From Gammaproteobacteria bacterium (GTDB taxonomy: Bacteria; Pseudomonadota; Gammaproteobacteria; Pseudomonadales; Halieaceae), in the NCBI GenBank assembly GCA_030428835.1, contig JAUIEP010000008.1, positions 1-64,000 of the forward strand: a DNA stretch of 64,000 nucleotides, given 5' to 3'. This document shows positions 33,102-41,974 of this stretch, piece by piece. Within the stretch, counting starts at the first letter, position 1, and each line of letters opens with the position of its first letter. The notes under the pieces were generated by a model. The model had not been told where the DNA came from, searched no databases, and was given only the letters and a program-made list of their open reading frames with translations. Both the position numbers and the translations under genes were made by a program.

Positions 33102-34289
33102 TCAGCCCTTGATCGACGCCAGGATGCCGCGCACCTCCGCCGCACTGAGAAAGCGCGGGCTGGGGTAGGTGCCACCCTCGGCCAGCGCGGCCGCCACCAG
33201 TTCATCGATGTCCTCGGACTGGATCGCATCGGTCGTGCGGGGTATGCCGATGTCGTCGTTGAGTTGCTGCACGCGTTCAATCAGGCGGCGCGCCAGGGCG
33301 GCATCGCCCTCGTCGCGCTCTCCCATACCGCAGTGCACGGCGATGTCGGCGAGCTTCGCGGTCGCGTCGCCTTCCAGGCAGGCCAGCACATGGGGCAGGG
33401 CGAGGGCATTGCCCAGGCCGTGCGGCACGCCGTATTTCGCGCCGAGGTTGTGGGAGATGGCGTGCACGTAACCCACCAGCGCGTTGGTGATCGCCATGCC
33501 GCCGTAGAAGGATGCGAGGCTCATCGCCTCCCGCGCTTCCAGGTCGCTGCCGTCGGCGCAGGCGCGCGGCAGGTAGTCGAAGATCAGCTTGCAGGCGGTG
33601 AGGCCGTAGGTGTCAGTCTCCGGGGAGCCCCAGCGGCCGATATACGATTCGATCGCGTGCGTGAGGGCGTCGATGCCGGTGGCGGCGGTGATGTGCGCCG
33701 GCAGGCCGCGGGTGATCTGGGGGTCGAGCGCGGCGGCGCGGGGAATCAGGCAGGGGTCGAAGACACCGCCCTTGGCGTGTGTCTCGTTGTCGGAAATGAC
33801 CGCGATGAATGTCGCCTCGGAGCCGGTGCCGGAAGTGGAGGGCACGGCAAAGAGTGGCACTGTGGGGTTCTCGCACTTGGCAAAACCCACGCAGTCGGCG
33901 GCCGCGCAGTCGTTCGCGGCGGCGAGCGCGATCACCTTCGCCGCGTCGATCGATGAGCCGCCCCCGAAGGCCAGCACGGAATCGCAGGTGTTGCCGCGGT
34001 ACACCGCGAGGCCGTCGTCGACCACCTTCTGCGTCGGGTCCGGCAGCACGCCGTCGTAGACCACCGGCGTCACGCCGTGTCCCTCCAGCGTTCTGAGCGC
34101 CGGGTCGAGCACCCCGAGGTCGTGCAGCGGTTTGTCGGTGACGACGAGCACCCTGCGCAGGCCGAACTGGGCGATGGCGGCGCAGAGCTGGTGCACGGCC
34201 CCGGCGCCGACAAACGTCATGGGCTTGGGCTGCGGCTTGGCCAGCAGGCGTCCCACGAGCGCCTGGCGCGCGCGGTAGAGGGGTTTCAT
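33102..34289 (-). CDS. Iron-containing (type III) alcohol dehydrogenase
   Basis: 395 residues from ATG 34289; an in-frame GTG at 34304 is also possible, and neither has a good ribosome site. NAD(P) motif GGGSSIDAAKVIAL, PSTSGTGSEAT, and the metal-binding His residues in ALTHAIESYIG and HAISHNLGAKYGVPHG identify the Fe-ADH family. It probably interconverts an alcohol and aldehyde. It is divergent from the PF10118 gene, across an operator-rich region. Confidence 0.9.
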   Translation of the reverse strand: MKPLYRARQALVGRLLAKPQPKPMTFVGAGAVHQLCAAIAQFGLRRVLVVTDKPLHDLGVLDPALRTLEGHGVTPVVYDGVLPDPTQKVVDDGLAVYRGNTCDSVLAFGGGSSIDAAKVIALAAANDCAAADCVGFAKCENPTVPLFAVPSTSGTGSEATFIAVISDNETHAKGGVFDPCLIPRAAALDPQITRGLPAHITAATGIDALTHAIESYIGRWGSPETDTYGLTACKLIFDYLPRACADGSDLEAREAMSLASFYGGMAITNALVGYVHAISHNLGAKYGVPHGLGNALALPHVLACLEGDATAKLADIAVHCGMGERDEGDAALARRLIERVQQLNDDIGIPRTTDAIQSEDIDELVAAALAEGGTYPSPRFLSAAEVRGILASIKG

Positions 34290-34401
34290 GTAGAAAGCGG
34301 TCACGGCGACATCCGGTAGGCTGCGGGAAGAGGCGCACGATAGCGCAGAATCGGCCGGGCGCCTAATACACAGGGCACCCGGGCGGGGGCGCCACCCTGG
34401 C

Positions 34402-34452
34402 GGATAATTACGGATAATTTAATTATCCAAAAAAATGGTGAATAAATTATCC
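34402..34452. promoter_or_regulatory. Cluster of four GGATAATT half-sites, candidate operator
   Basis: GGATAATT occurs at 34402-34409 and 34412-34419, and its complement AATTATCC at 34421-34428 and 34445-34452. The middle two form a perfect 17-bp palindrome GGATAATT-T-AATTATCC. The A+T-rich block stands out in a GC-rich window and lies 72 bp before the PF10118 gene. The MerR regulator at 35427 is a candidate binder. Confidence 0.5.
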
Positions 34453-34523
34453 GGTGTGGTACGGTTGCTTCATGGACCTGCCGCCCCGGTCGCGGCAGGC
34501 GATGTACCCAGGAGGTAACAGCG

Positions 34524-35372
34524 ATGACAGCACCTGCCACGAATGCGCCCGCGGCGAGCATCAAGCCGCGGCAGATGGACTTCGACATGACGCTGCTGAA
34601 GGAGAAGTACTTCTTCCGCGGTAACGCCATTCTCAGCACGCTCATGTACGCGCTCTCGGCCTCGTTTCCCGACGGTGAGCGCTTCTTCATCGACTCGGTG
34701 CGTTACTACCGCGACCAGATCGACGACCCCGTACTGAAGGAAGACATCCGCGGTTTTATCGGCCAGGAGGCACACCACTCCCGCATCCACCAGGACTTCA
34801 ACGACCAGGCCGCCGGCCTGGGTATGGCGATGGAGCCCATCCGCAAGCACTTCCTGCGCCGCCTCAACTTCGGCCGCAAGCGTTTCAACCACGGCCAACA
34901 ACTCGCCGTTACCGCGGCGCTGGAACATGTGACCGCCACGCTGGCGCAGTGGACACTGGAAAATCCGCAGGTTACAGAAGGCGACAGCACGTCGCCGCTG
35001 CGTGAAATGCTGCTGTGGCACGCGATGGAAGAAATCGAGCACAAGGCCGTGGCGTTCGATGTCTACCGCGCCTGTGTGAACGACGAGCAGCAGCGCATTC
35101 GCATCGCGAAGATCGTGTTTCGCACCTTCTGGATCCAGATGGCGATCGCCCAGGTCATGCTGTTGTGGCACGACCGCCGCCTGCCGCGCTGGCGTGAGAT
35201 TCGCGAGGCCTGGGACTTCATGTGGGGCGAGAACGGTTTCCGCAGCTGGTCAGCCCCGGAATTCAGGAAGTACCTGCGTCGCGGCTTCCACCCGAACGAC
35301 ATTGACCAGAGCCGGTTGCTTGAGCGCTGGCAAAGCGACTTCCCGGAAGTGGCCGCGCTGCAGGTCGCCTGA
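34524..35372 (+). CDS. PF10118-type predicted metal-dependent hydrolase, ferritin-like
   Basis: 282 residues of the metal_hydrol (PF10118) family. Helical protein with carboxylate/His pairs spaced as in di-iron helical bundles: DGERFF, GQEAHHSRIHQDF, ALEHVTATLAQW and WHAMEEIEHKAVAFDVY. A di-iron oxidase or hydroxylase function is an inference from these; the family name hydrolase is a prediction. AGGAGG precedes ATG 34524. The MerR gene follows after 54 bp, likely co-transcribed. Similar genes often lie near lipid and sterol degradation genes. Confidence 0.85.
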   Translation: MTAPATNAPAASIKPRQMDFDMTLLKEKYFFRGNAILSTLMYALSASFPDGERFFIDSVRYYRDQIDDPVLKEDIRGFIGQEAHHSRIHQDFNDQAAGLGMAMEPIRKHFLRRLNFGRKRFNHGQQLAVTAALEHVTATLAQWTLENPQVTEGDSTSPLREMLLWHAMEEIEHKAVAFDVYRACVNDEQQRIRIAKIVFRTFWIQMAIAQVMLLWHDRRLPRWREIREAWDFMWGENGFRSWSAPEFRKYLRRGFHPNDIDQSRLLERWQSDFPEVAALQVA

Positions 35373-35426
35373 GCGATGCGGCGGTGTTAGCGCACCGCCT
35401 CGGGCAGCGGACAGGAGGATCGGCGC

Positions 35427-36899
35427 GTGACGAAAGAGCGTAGGGAAGGGGCGGAAGCGGCTACCACCTACCGGATCTCCGAGCTGGCGGAAGCCGCCGG
35501 TGTGTCGCGCGACATGATCAAGTACTATCTCCGCGCGGGCCTCTTGCCCCCGGCCGAGAAGCCGCGCCCCAACCTCTCGCTCTACTCGTCGCTGCACCTG
35601 CGGCTGATCGAATTGATCCTGACCTTCCAGGCGCAAACCCGCCTGTCCCTGTCGCAGATCGCATCGGTATTCGCGGGCGCCGCCTTCGACCCCGCCGCCA
35701 TCGAGGTCGAGTTACTCTCGGATCGCCACAGCGGCGGCAGGCGCGACAACATCATCCCCTTCGAAACCACGAACGTTGAACGCGGCGCCCTGGAACTGCC
35801 GCAGGAGGCGCTGGCCGAGTTAGCGGCGGCCGGCCTTATCGCCGATACCGGACACCTGGATGAAGACGAGGAACAGGTTGCGGCCCTGTTGCTCGCCGCC
35901 CGCGACCAGGATGTGCCGCTGCGCTTCTTCACCGAGGCCAGGGCGGCGCTCGCGACCCTCGCCGACCTGGAGGTCAAGTCGCTGATCGGCATCAAGCGCG
36001 ACGGCCTTGTCTACGAGGATGTACTCGATCGCGTGACCAGCACGGACCGGCTGATCAACCGCTGGATGGTGGCGGAAAAGAGCCGCCAGGCGCGACAGTT
36101 GTTCCGCCGCATCCTCGAGAATTCCGAACAGGCGCTCAGTTCGGTACACGACGCCATCTACTTCCCCAGCCGTGTGTTCCGCCAGCGCTACCGCGTGGCA
36201 GAGGCCCTCGACCGCCTGGACGGCGTTCTCGCGGAGCGGTCCTCTGTCACTGCACTGCACGACGCGACCCGGGTCGCACTGCTGCTGACCGAATTCGAAC
36301 GCGCCACGGGCTACGCCGACGCGCTGCTCGCGACCGATGCGGGAGACAGCCTGGGCCTCGCCTGCAAGTGTCTCGCCATGGGCATGCAGGCCGATCTTGA
36401 CGGTGCGCTCGAGTTCTTCGACCCGCTCACCGCGATGGACTCGCGCCTGCCCATGGCGATGGAGGCGCGCCTGCTGACACTGCTGATGCAGGCGGCGCGG
36501 CTGGGCGGCATGTCCGACGCGTCGGAATTGCTCAAGGACGCGCAGCAGTTATTTTTAGAGCCCGTGGAGTGGGACGCGGCGGACCCCCTCGATCGTTGCG
36601 AGGCCGTACTGCTCGAGGCCCGTGCCAACGCGCTGTTTCCCGACGCGATCAATCGCGAGGCCGCTGCCATCGAGGGCCTGGAGACGCTGTTGGCGGAGTT
36701 GCAGGCCGAGGGTCTGACCATACTCGGCGAGCCGCTGGAGGCGGTGGCCATGGTGCAGGAGATTTACACGCACTATTACCTTGCGCAGCTTTACGAGGCC
36801 CGCGGCGACGCGGAGCGCGCGCGTGGGCACTATGACAACGTGATTCGGATCGACCCGTCCTCCAATTTCGGAGAGGCGGCGTACCTGAAACTGGGCTAG
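35427..36899 (+). CDS. MerR-family regulator with long TPR-like C-terminal region
   Basis: 490 residues from GTG 35427, with AGGAGGA 7 bp upstream. The N-terminal MerR HTH is YRISELAEAAGVSRDMIKYY followed by LRAGLLPP and a wing, then the FQAQTRLSLSQIASVF helix. Ordinary MerR proteins are 120-280 residues; this one has a further ~400 residues of Ala/Leu-rich helices, ending YYLAQLYEARGDAERARGHYDNVIRIDP, a TPR-like repeat. The region may sense a protein partner. It is probably the regulator of the preceding PF10118 gene through the GGATAATT sites. Confidence 0.8.
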   Translation: MTKERREGAEAATTYRISELAEAAGVSRDMIKYYLRAGLLPPAEKPRPNLSLYSSLHLRLIELILTFQAQTRLSLSQIASVFAGAAFDPAAIEVELLSDRHSGGRRDNIIPFETTNVERGALELPQEALAELAAAGLIADTGHLDEDEEQVAALLLAARDQDVPLRFFTEARAALATLADLEVKSLIGIKRDGLVYEDVLDRVTSTDRLINRWMVAEKSRQARQLFRRILENSEQALSSVHDAIYFPSRVFRQRYRVAEALDRLDGVLAERSSVTALHDATRVALLLTEFERATGYADALLATDAGDSLGLACKCLAMGMQADLDGALEFFDPLTAMDSRLPMAMEARLLTLLMQAARLGGMSDASELLKDAQQLFLEPVEWDAADPLDRCEAVLLEARANALFPDAINREAAAIEGLETLLAELQAEGLTILGEPLEAVAMVQEIYTHYYLAQLYEARGDAERARGHYDNVIRIDPSSNFGEAAYLKLG

Positions 36900-36927
36900 A
36901 CAGAACTGAGTCAAGGCGGAGGCACTT

Positions 36928-37587
36928 ATGACCGGCAATCCCGACTGCATGGCAACCCTGGACGGGATACCAGGCGTTCACAAACGGATTTTCCTGGCCG
37001 CGCTGGGCGCCCTGCTGGCGTTGTTGCTCGCCGCGCCGCTCGCCGCGAGCAGCGATTGGTCGCTGGCAAAGGACAGGAAGGGTATACAGCTCTACACGCG
37101 CCCGGTCGCCGGTTCGCCCTTCGAGGAAGTGAAAGCCACGACGATTATTCACGCGCCCATCGAACGCGTTATCGCCGTCTTCGGCGACGGCGCCACCTGC
37201 GCCAAGTGGCGCGGCAACTGCAAGTCTTCGCGTATCCTGCGGCAACCGCAGGAACACGAGCGCTACATCCACATGGTGCTGGACCTGCCCTGGCCGCTGT
37301 CCGATCGCGACATGGTACTGCGCTCACTGTCCAACGTGGATGAAACGAGCAAGACGGCGACCGTGGATATCGTGTCGGTGGAGGGTGAGTATCCCGAGCA
37401 GAAGTACGTGCGCGCCAATACCCGGGCGCACTACAGCATGGAACTTCTGGAGCCGGGGAAAATAGCGCTCACCTACATTGTGCACGTGGATCTCGGCGGC
37501 GACCTGTCCCCGGGCATCATCAACCCGGAACTCGCGTCCTCCACGTTCGACGAAATCCGCCGCCTGGTCGAACTGGCCGAGGGCTGA
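36928..37587 (+). CDS. Exported START-domain lipid-binding protein
   Basis: 219 residues. The N-terminal 40 residues end in a signal peptide (FLAALGALLALLLAAPLAAS). The rest is a START domain: DWSLAKDRKGIQLYTRPV, FEEVKATTIIHAPIERVIAV, WPLSDRDMVLRSL. Such proteins bind hydrophobic ligands in a helix-grip cavity, here presumably in the periplasm. The ORF begins 28 bp after the MerR gene and is probably in the same operon. An earlier residue, Met8, could also be the start. Confidence 0.85.
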   Translation: MTGNPDCMATLDGIPGVHKRIFLAALGALLALLLAAPLAASSDWSLAKDRKGIQLYTRPVAGSPFEEVKATTIIHAPIERVIAVFGDGATCAKWRGNCKSSRILRQPQEHERYIHMVLDLPWPLSDRDMVLRSLSNVDETSKTATVDIVSVEGEYPEQKYVRANTRAHYSMELLEPGKIALTYIVHVDLGGDLSPGIINPELASSTFDEIRRLVELAEG

Positions 37588-37642
37588 TCCGGCGGCACCG
37601 GTCCCGCGTAACCCTGGGTGTAGTCATTCAGGGGAGGCAACC

Positions 37643-37966
37643 ATGTCGATCAGCCGGGTGTTGGGAACGTGTGTACTCAGTGTCTGTGCCACCGTCGCGA
37701 ATGCCGCGCAGCCGTTCGCGATCGAGAAGACCAAGACGGGCATCCTGCCCGACGGGGGATTCTACGGGCTGTATGAAGTGAGTTGCCGTGACGACCGTAC
37801 CGCAGCGATTGGTGGGCTCAGCCGCCGCTCGGGCCCCTGGTGCCTGGCGCGCCAGGGCGACCTGCAGTGCTTCCAGAGGTCTCAGGACGCGGCGTTTGCC
37901 GCCTGCAACTCGCTGGAGCTGGCCGACGCCGACAGCGCACGCACGCATACTGAAAGCACGCGCTAG
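37643..37966 (+). CDS. Small exported Cys-containing protein
   Basis: 107 residues from ATG 37643, with GGGGAGG upstream. Signal peptide MSISRVLGTCVLSVCATVANA, cleaved before AQPFAIEK. The mature part has four Cys (SCRDD, WCLAR, QCFQR, ACNSL), a pattern consistent with two disulfides. No family recognised. It lies 55 bp after the START gene and converges with the dioxygenase at 37976. Confidence 0.7.
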   Translation: MSISRVLGTCVLSVCATVANAAQPFAIEKTKTGILPDGGFYGLYEVSCRDDRTAAIGGLSRRSGPWCLARQGDLQCFQRSQDAAFAACNSLELADADSARTHTESTR

Positions 37967-37975
37967 GCGGAATCG

Positions 37976-39109
37976 CTAGTCGAGCCAGGGCCGGGCGGGA
38001 CGCGAGAGGATACCGCGCATCTTCAGTAGTGCCGGGGGCATGTTCTTCAGCCCACCGGTGAGCACGAACAACAGCATCTTGAGCGGCCCCGGCGCGGGCG
38101 GGGGTGGCGCGTCATCGCCCCAGCAGTAGAGGTTGCCCGGGTCCAGCGGGTGGTAGCCCGTGGGGGCGTCCGCCGTGAACACGTCGCCGTCGGCATAGTG
38201 TTCGAGTTCAGTGCCGCAGGGGTCCTTCCAGTAGTCAAAAATCTGGCTGCCGAGAATGTGGCGGCCGATACCCCACTGGTGTTGCCAGCCCTTGCTCTTG
38301 AGATGCTGCTGGCCCTGGCCGACGGCGTCGAGGTCCAGCGTCTCGAAGGCGACGTGCAACAGCCCGCGCGCGAGGTTCTGCGCCAGCACCACGGTGTGGT
38401 GGTCGGCGGGCGTGTCGCCCCGGTCCAGCCGCATGAATGCTAGCACGGGAGTGCCGTCCTCCACGCACTGCACGTCGCTGGGTATCAGGCCGAGGTTCTG
38501 GAGATACCAGGCGCTGGCGCCGGCGAAATCCGGCACGCTCAGTACCAGGTGGCCCACCTTTTCCAGCGGCGAGGGTTGCACGCAGGCGCGCACGCCGCTG
38601 TTCACGCGCAGCTTGCGCGTCGGGGAATTGGCGGTAAACAGCGTGTCGCGGCACGGAATCCGTTCCGCCGCCGCGCGGCCCCAGACGTAGTCCACGATGT
38701 AGCCGTTGGGATCTTCGACGCGCACGCGACGCCCGCCCCCCGGGCCGTCCACCGCTTCCTCTGCCGCGCCGTGGTGCGCCGCGACCCGCGCCAGCTCCGC
38801 CTCGGTCGCCACGCCGAACCCGGCGCCGAGGAAGCGCGGCTTGTCGCCCCTGCTCGCGGCGTAGAACCAGGGCGAGGGGCCGTGGCCGCGGAAGTACAGG
38901 GTTGTGTCGTCACTACCCGCCAGTTGCATACCGAAGTCCTGCAGGAAAGCGCGCTGTTGCTCGAGGTCCGGACGTTCGAACAGTACGTACGCCAGTTCCT
39001 GCACACGCACGAGCGGATCGGGGTGGCGTTCCAGGAGTACCTTGCCCGCGTTGGCACGCGCGGTTGCGCTCACGGTGTTCTCGCCGACGTAGAGTTGTGT
39101 TTCGCTCAT
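37976..39109 (-). CDS. Type I extradiol (VOC-fold) ring-cleavage dioxygenase
   Basis: 377 residues, the two-module size of BphC-type enzymes. The C-terminal module has the iron ligands in order: KVGHLVLSVPD (His), GLLHVAFETLD (His) and CGTELEHYADGD (Glu). This is the 2-His-1-carboxylate pattern of Fe(II) meta-cleavage dioxygenases such as 2,3-dihydroxybiphenyl 1,2-dioxygenase. It would open a catechol-type ring with O2. A ~70-residue C-terminal tail rich in Pro and basic residues (APPPPAPGP then PPALLKMRG) is extra. Its neighbours (FAH hydrolase, MhpA-like hydroxylase) support an aromatic pathway. Confidence 0.88.
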   Translation of the reverse strand: MSETQLYVGENTVSATARANAGKVLLERHPDPLVRVQELAYVLFERPDLEQQRAFLQDFGMQLAGSDDTTLYFRGHGPSPWFYAASRGDKPRFLGAGFGVATEAELARVAAHHGAAEEAVDGPGGGRRVRVEDPNGYIVDYVWGRAAAERIPCRDTLFTANSPTRKLRVNSGVRACVQPSPLEKVGHLVLSVPDFAGASAWYLQNLGLIPSDVQCVEDGTPVLAFMRLDRGDTPADHHTVVLAQNLARGLLHVAFETLDLDAVGQGQQHLKSKGWQHQWGIGRHILGSQIFDYWKDPCGTELEHYADGDVFTADAPTGYHPLDPGNLYCWGDDAPPPPAPGPLKMLLFVLTGGLKNMPPALLKMRGILSRPARPWLD

Positions 39110-39213
39110 GTTGTCATCTCACTGCAGTTCCCGGGCAGCATGCGGCACAGTCCCGGTAGGGCGCAGTTCCGCTGTTCACCCGTCGCTTGTCGCATGTAAC
39201 GGACGGATGCGCT

Positions 39214-40068
39214 TCACAGTACCTGCTCGCGGACCCCGTTCACCAGGGTGCCCACGCCACTGACCTCGACCTCTATGCTGTCACCGGGCGCGAGGAAGAG
39301 CGCGGGGTCGCGCAGCGCACCTACGCCCTCCGCGGCGCCGGTCACGATCACGTCCCCCGGTTGCAGTTCGTAGACGTCGGAGATGTGCGAGATGAGCTGG
39401 GCGAAGGAGAAGATGAGGTCGTCGAGGGCCATCACCTGGCGCACCTCGCCGTTGACGCGGCATTCCAGTCGCATGCTGTCGAGATCCACGCTGTCGGCAG
39501 TGGCCAGCACGGGGCCGAAGCCGCCGGAGCGCCAGGCGTTCTTGCCCGTGGTCATCTGGCCGCTGCTGATCTGGTAGAAGCGGGCGGACCCGTCGTTGAA
39601 ACAGCTGTAACCGGCGACGTACTCCAGCGCGTCTTCCTCGCTCACATTGCGGCAGGGCCTGCCGATGACCAGCGCGATTTCACCCTCGTAGTCGAACGCG
39701 GGCTCCTTCAGCGGCTTCTCCAGGTCCTCGCCCGACGGGACGAGCGTGCCCGCGGCGCGCAGGAAGAACATGGGGACCTTGGGCTCTTCCTCGAGTCCCA
39801 TGCGGTCCTTGGCTTCCTCGAAGTGCGAATGGGTGTTCATGCCCGCGCACCAGATCGCCCCCGGGTTGGGGATGGGGGGCAGGAGGTGCACGTCGGCGAG
39901 TCCGAAGTCACGTGGCGTGCCCACCCCGGCCGCCTGTTCCACCCCCGCGGCCAGCAGCGACTTGAGGTCCGGACAGTCCGCCAGGCGCGAGCCCAGGTCG
40001 GTGATGGCGTCGCCGTTGAGCAGGCCGTAACCGGGTTCGCCGTCCTTCAGGTAGCTGATCAGGTGCAT
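39214..40068 (-). CDS. Fumarylacetoacetate hydrolase-family protein
   Basis: 284 residues from ATG 40068, with GAGGAGAACCCC before it. FAH-fold motifs: WCAGMNTHSHFEEA, FDYEGEIALVIGRPC (metal Glu residues), YEL-PGDVIVTGAAEGVG. Members hydrolyse C-C bonds of 2-oxo acids after ring cleavage, or hydrate/decarboxylate them. It precedes the extradiol dioxygenase in the same direction (104 bp apart), so the two are likely co-transcribed and sequential. It is divergent from the TetR gene at 40201. Confidence 0.88.
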   Translation of the reverse strand: MHLISYLKDGEPGYGLLNGDAITDLGSRLADCPDLKSLLAAGVEQAAGVGTPRDFGLADVHLLPPIPNPGAIWCAGMNTHSHFEEAKDRMGLEEEPKVPMFFLRAAGTLVPSGEDLEKPLKEPAFDYEGEIALVIGRPCRNVSEEDALEYVAGYSCFNDGSARFYQISSGQMTTGKNAWRSGGFGPVLATADSVDLDSMRLECRVNGEVRQVMALDDLIFSFAQLISHISDVYELQPGDVIVTGAAEGVGALRDPALFLAPGDSIEVEVSGVGTLVNGVREQVL

Positions 40069-40080
40069 GGGGTTCTCCTC

Positions 40081-40108
40081 AATAATAATTGCAGATGAGC
40101 GAATAATA
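40081..40108. promoter_or_regulatory. AT-rich site similar to the operator at 40899
   Basis: AATAATAATT-GCAGATGAGCG-AATAATA between the FAH and TetR genes shares its first ten bases and its AATAATA right side with the sequence around the palindrome at 40899-40916. It could be a second, weaker site for the same regulator. Confidence 0.35.
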
Positions 40109-40200
40109 GATAAAAAAATTTGCAAGTCAACGAAAAAATAATTGAATTTCACCGATCGCCGTGGCTATACTTGCGCCATCACGAACCGGAGGCGGTACCC

Positions 40201-40851
40201 ATGCCACCCAGTACAGCGGTCGATACGTCGAAGAAGCCCACGGGGCGCCGTACCCAGGAGCGCACGGAACTCACGCGGGCGAAACTGCTCGAGGCGGCGG
40301 CCCGGCTGTTCACCGAGCACGGCTTCGAGGGCGTCACCATTCGCGACCTTGAGAACGCGGCGGGTGTGCAGCGCGGCCTGCTGGCCTACCACTTCAAGGA
40401 CAAGAAGCGCCTGTGGAAGGCGATGGCGGACCAGACCTTCGAGGTCCTGGCGGAGCAGCTCAATCCGCGCCTGGAGTTGGTCGGCGATCTGTCGGCGAGG
40501 GAGCGAATAGCCTATATAATAAGGTTTTACGTGCGCTTCAGCTCGAATCATCCACAGCTGCCGCGACTGCTGGCGCAGGAGGCGCGGCACGAGAGCTGGC
40601 GCCTGGACTACATCCTGGACAAACACGTCAGGCGAATCGCACAGGAGTTGCGCGAGCCGGTGGTCGAGGCGCTCGGTCTCAATGAACGCGAGTTTGTCCA
40701 CTGGTACTACCTGCTGGCCGGTGGCAGCTCGTTGATCTTTTCCCATGCGCCCGAGTGCAAGGGCCTGTTCGGCGTGGATTCCCACGATGACGATGTCGTG
40801 GACGAGCACGCCGAGGTGATGGTGCGGGCCCTGCTGGGTCCGGCCGCGTAA
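40201..40851 (+). CDS. TetR/AcrR-family regulator of the ring-cleavage cluster
   Basis: 216 residues from ATG 40201, chosen for GGAGG 7-11 bp upstream and not the longer frame from 40120. HTH: LLEAAARLFTEHGFEGVTIRDLENAAGVQRGLLAYHFKDKKRL read in pieces shows the standard TetR recognition helix (GLLAYHFKDKK). The C-terminal region has SLIFSHAPECKGLFGVD, as in the CerR/TetR_C_13-like group. It lies between two divergently oriented catabolic units and is the likely repressor of both, through the AT-rich palindrome at 40899 and the related site at 40081. Confidence 0.82.
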   Translation: MPPSTAVDTSKKPTGRRTQERTELTRAKLLEAAARLFTEHGFEGVTIRDLENAAGVQRGLLAYHFKDKKRLWKAMADQTFEVLAEQLNPRLELVGDLSARERIAYIIRFYVRFSSNHPQLPRLLAQEARHESWRLDYILDKHVRRIAQELREPVVEALGLNEREFVHWYYLLAGGSSLIFSHAPECKGLFGVDSHDDDVVDEHAEVMVRALLGPAA

Positions 40852-40898
40852 ACATCCCCGTGAACGCCCTGGAACGGCCCGGATCGCTGAAAATAATA

Positions 40899-40916
40899 AT
40901 TTGTATGAATACAAAT
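40899..40916. promoter_or_regulatory. Perfect 18-bp palindrome, candidate TetR operator
   Basis: ATTTGTAT-GA-ATACAAAT, 57 bp upstream of the GST-led operon and downstream of the TetR gene. It lies in a short A+T-rich block within GC-rich DNA. Size and symmetry fit a TetR dimer site. A related sequence lies in front of the divergent FAH gene. Confidence 0.55.
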
Positions 40917-40972
40917 AATACTGAAATAAATTCGCTGCAGTGTGTAGTTAGTGCCCCTGAAGGAGGTAGACC

Positions 40973-41974
40973 ATGACCTGGCTCCTGTCGGCCCTGGCGC
41001 TTGGCGCCCTGGCCTGGTTCCTGTGGGAGAAGCGCCAGCGCAGGACCTACGCCATGCCCGGCGGGATTCACCGCGACATCTGCCTGCCGTACGAGCAGGA
41101 GTACGAGCTGTACCACAACGGGCTCTCGCTGTGCTCCAAGAAGGTCCGCGTGTGCCTGAAGGAGCTCGGCATTCCCTTCGCGGAGCACCACATCGACCTG
41201 ATCGAGACCGGCTCCTACGAGGTGGTAAGCCGGCACTACCTCAAGGTGAACCCCGCGGGCATTCTCCCCTGCCTGGTACACAACGGGCATCCCGTCTACG
41301 AGTCCCACGACATCATCACCTACTGCGCCGAACAGGCGGGCGGCAGCCTGATACCGCGCGACCCGGAGCAACTGCCCGTGATGGAACGCTGGAAAGACGT
41401 GGCGTCCATCAAGGAGGAGGAGTCCCTCGACGGATTGGAGCGGAGTGCCGGCCTGTGCACCGCCGTGCTGACCGTGCCGCTGTTTGCGTCGGCCATGGTC
41501 GAAATTCCCTACCACAAGCTGGTGGAGGGCCTGCTCTTCCACCGCCTCAAGGCGCGGCCGCTGATGTTCTTCCTGTTCAAGCTGCGCGGCATCGGCGGGC
41601 TGCCCCGGCTGGCGCCGCTGGTCAAGCAATCGCGGCGTGCGCATCGCGCCATGTCCGCGCATCTCGACGCGCTGGAAGCGCAACTCGAAGGCGGGGAGTG
41701 GATCTGCGGCGATGAGTACACCCTCGCCGACATCAGCTGGATGGTGATCTTCGAGCGTATGGTGGAGGCTGACTGGCTGGCGACGTTCACGGGTCCCGAA
41801 CTGCGCCCCGGGGTGTGGGCGTACTGGCAGCGCCTGCAGCAGCGGCCGGGTTTCGCGGGGATCAGCGAGTACCGCCTGCCGATCGTGACGCGCGCGACGG
41901 CGAGACTGGTCGAGTTCAAACGCGAGCACCGGGACTTTGCGCGGCAACTGGCGGCAGTGGAGGTGGCGGCATGA
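40973..41974 (+). CDS. Membrane-anchored glutathione S-transferase family protein
   Basis: 333 residues, longer than the usual ~220. Residues 1-19 form a hydrophobic anchor (LLSALALGALAWFLW) followed by basic residues. The thioredoxin-like domain is ELYHNGLSLCSKKVRVCLKELG, and its conserved NPAGILPCLVHNGHPVYES contains the cis-Pro and the ES motif. The C-terminal helical domain has EWICGDEYTLADISW. A CSKK active site suggests a Ser/Cys-type GST, perhaps a glutathione-dependent isomerase like maleylpyruvate isomerase. GGAGG precedes ATG 40973. Its stop overlaps the next start by 4 bp (ATGA), so it is the first gene of an operon. Confidence 0.85.
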   Translation: MTWLLSALALGALAWFLWEKRQRRTYAMPGGIHRDICLPYEQEYELYHNGLSLCSKKVRVCLKELGIPFAEHHIDLIETGSYEVVSRHYLKVNPAGILPCLVHNGHPVYESHDIITYCAEQAGGSLIPRDPEQLPVMERWKDVASIKEEESLDGLERSAGLCTAVLTVPLFASAMVEIPYHKLVEGLLFHRLKARPLMFFLFKLRGIGGLPRLAPLVKQSRRAHRAMSAHLDALEAQLEGGEWICGDEYTLADISWMVIFERMVEADWLATFTGPELRPGVWAYWQRLQQRPGFAGISEYRLPIVTRATARLVEFKREHRDFARQLAAVEVAA

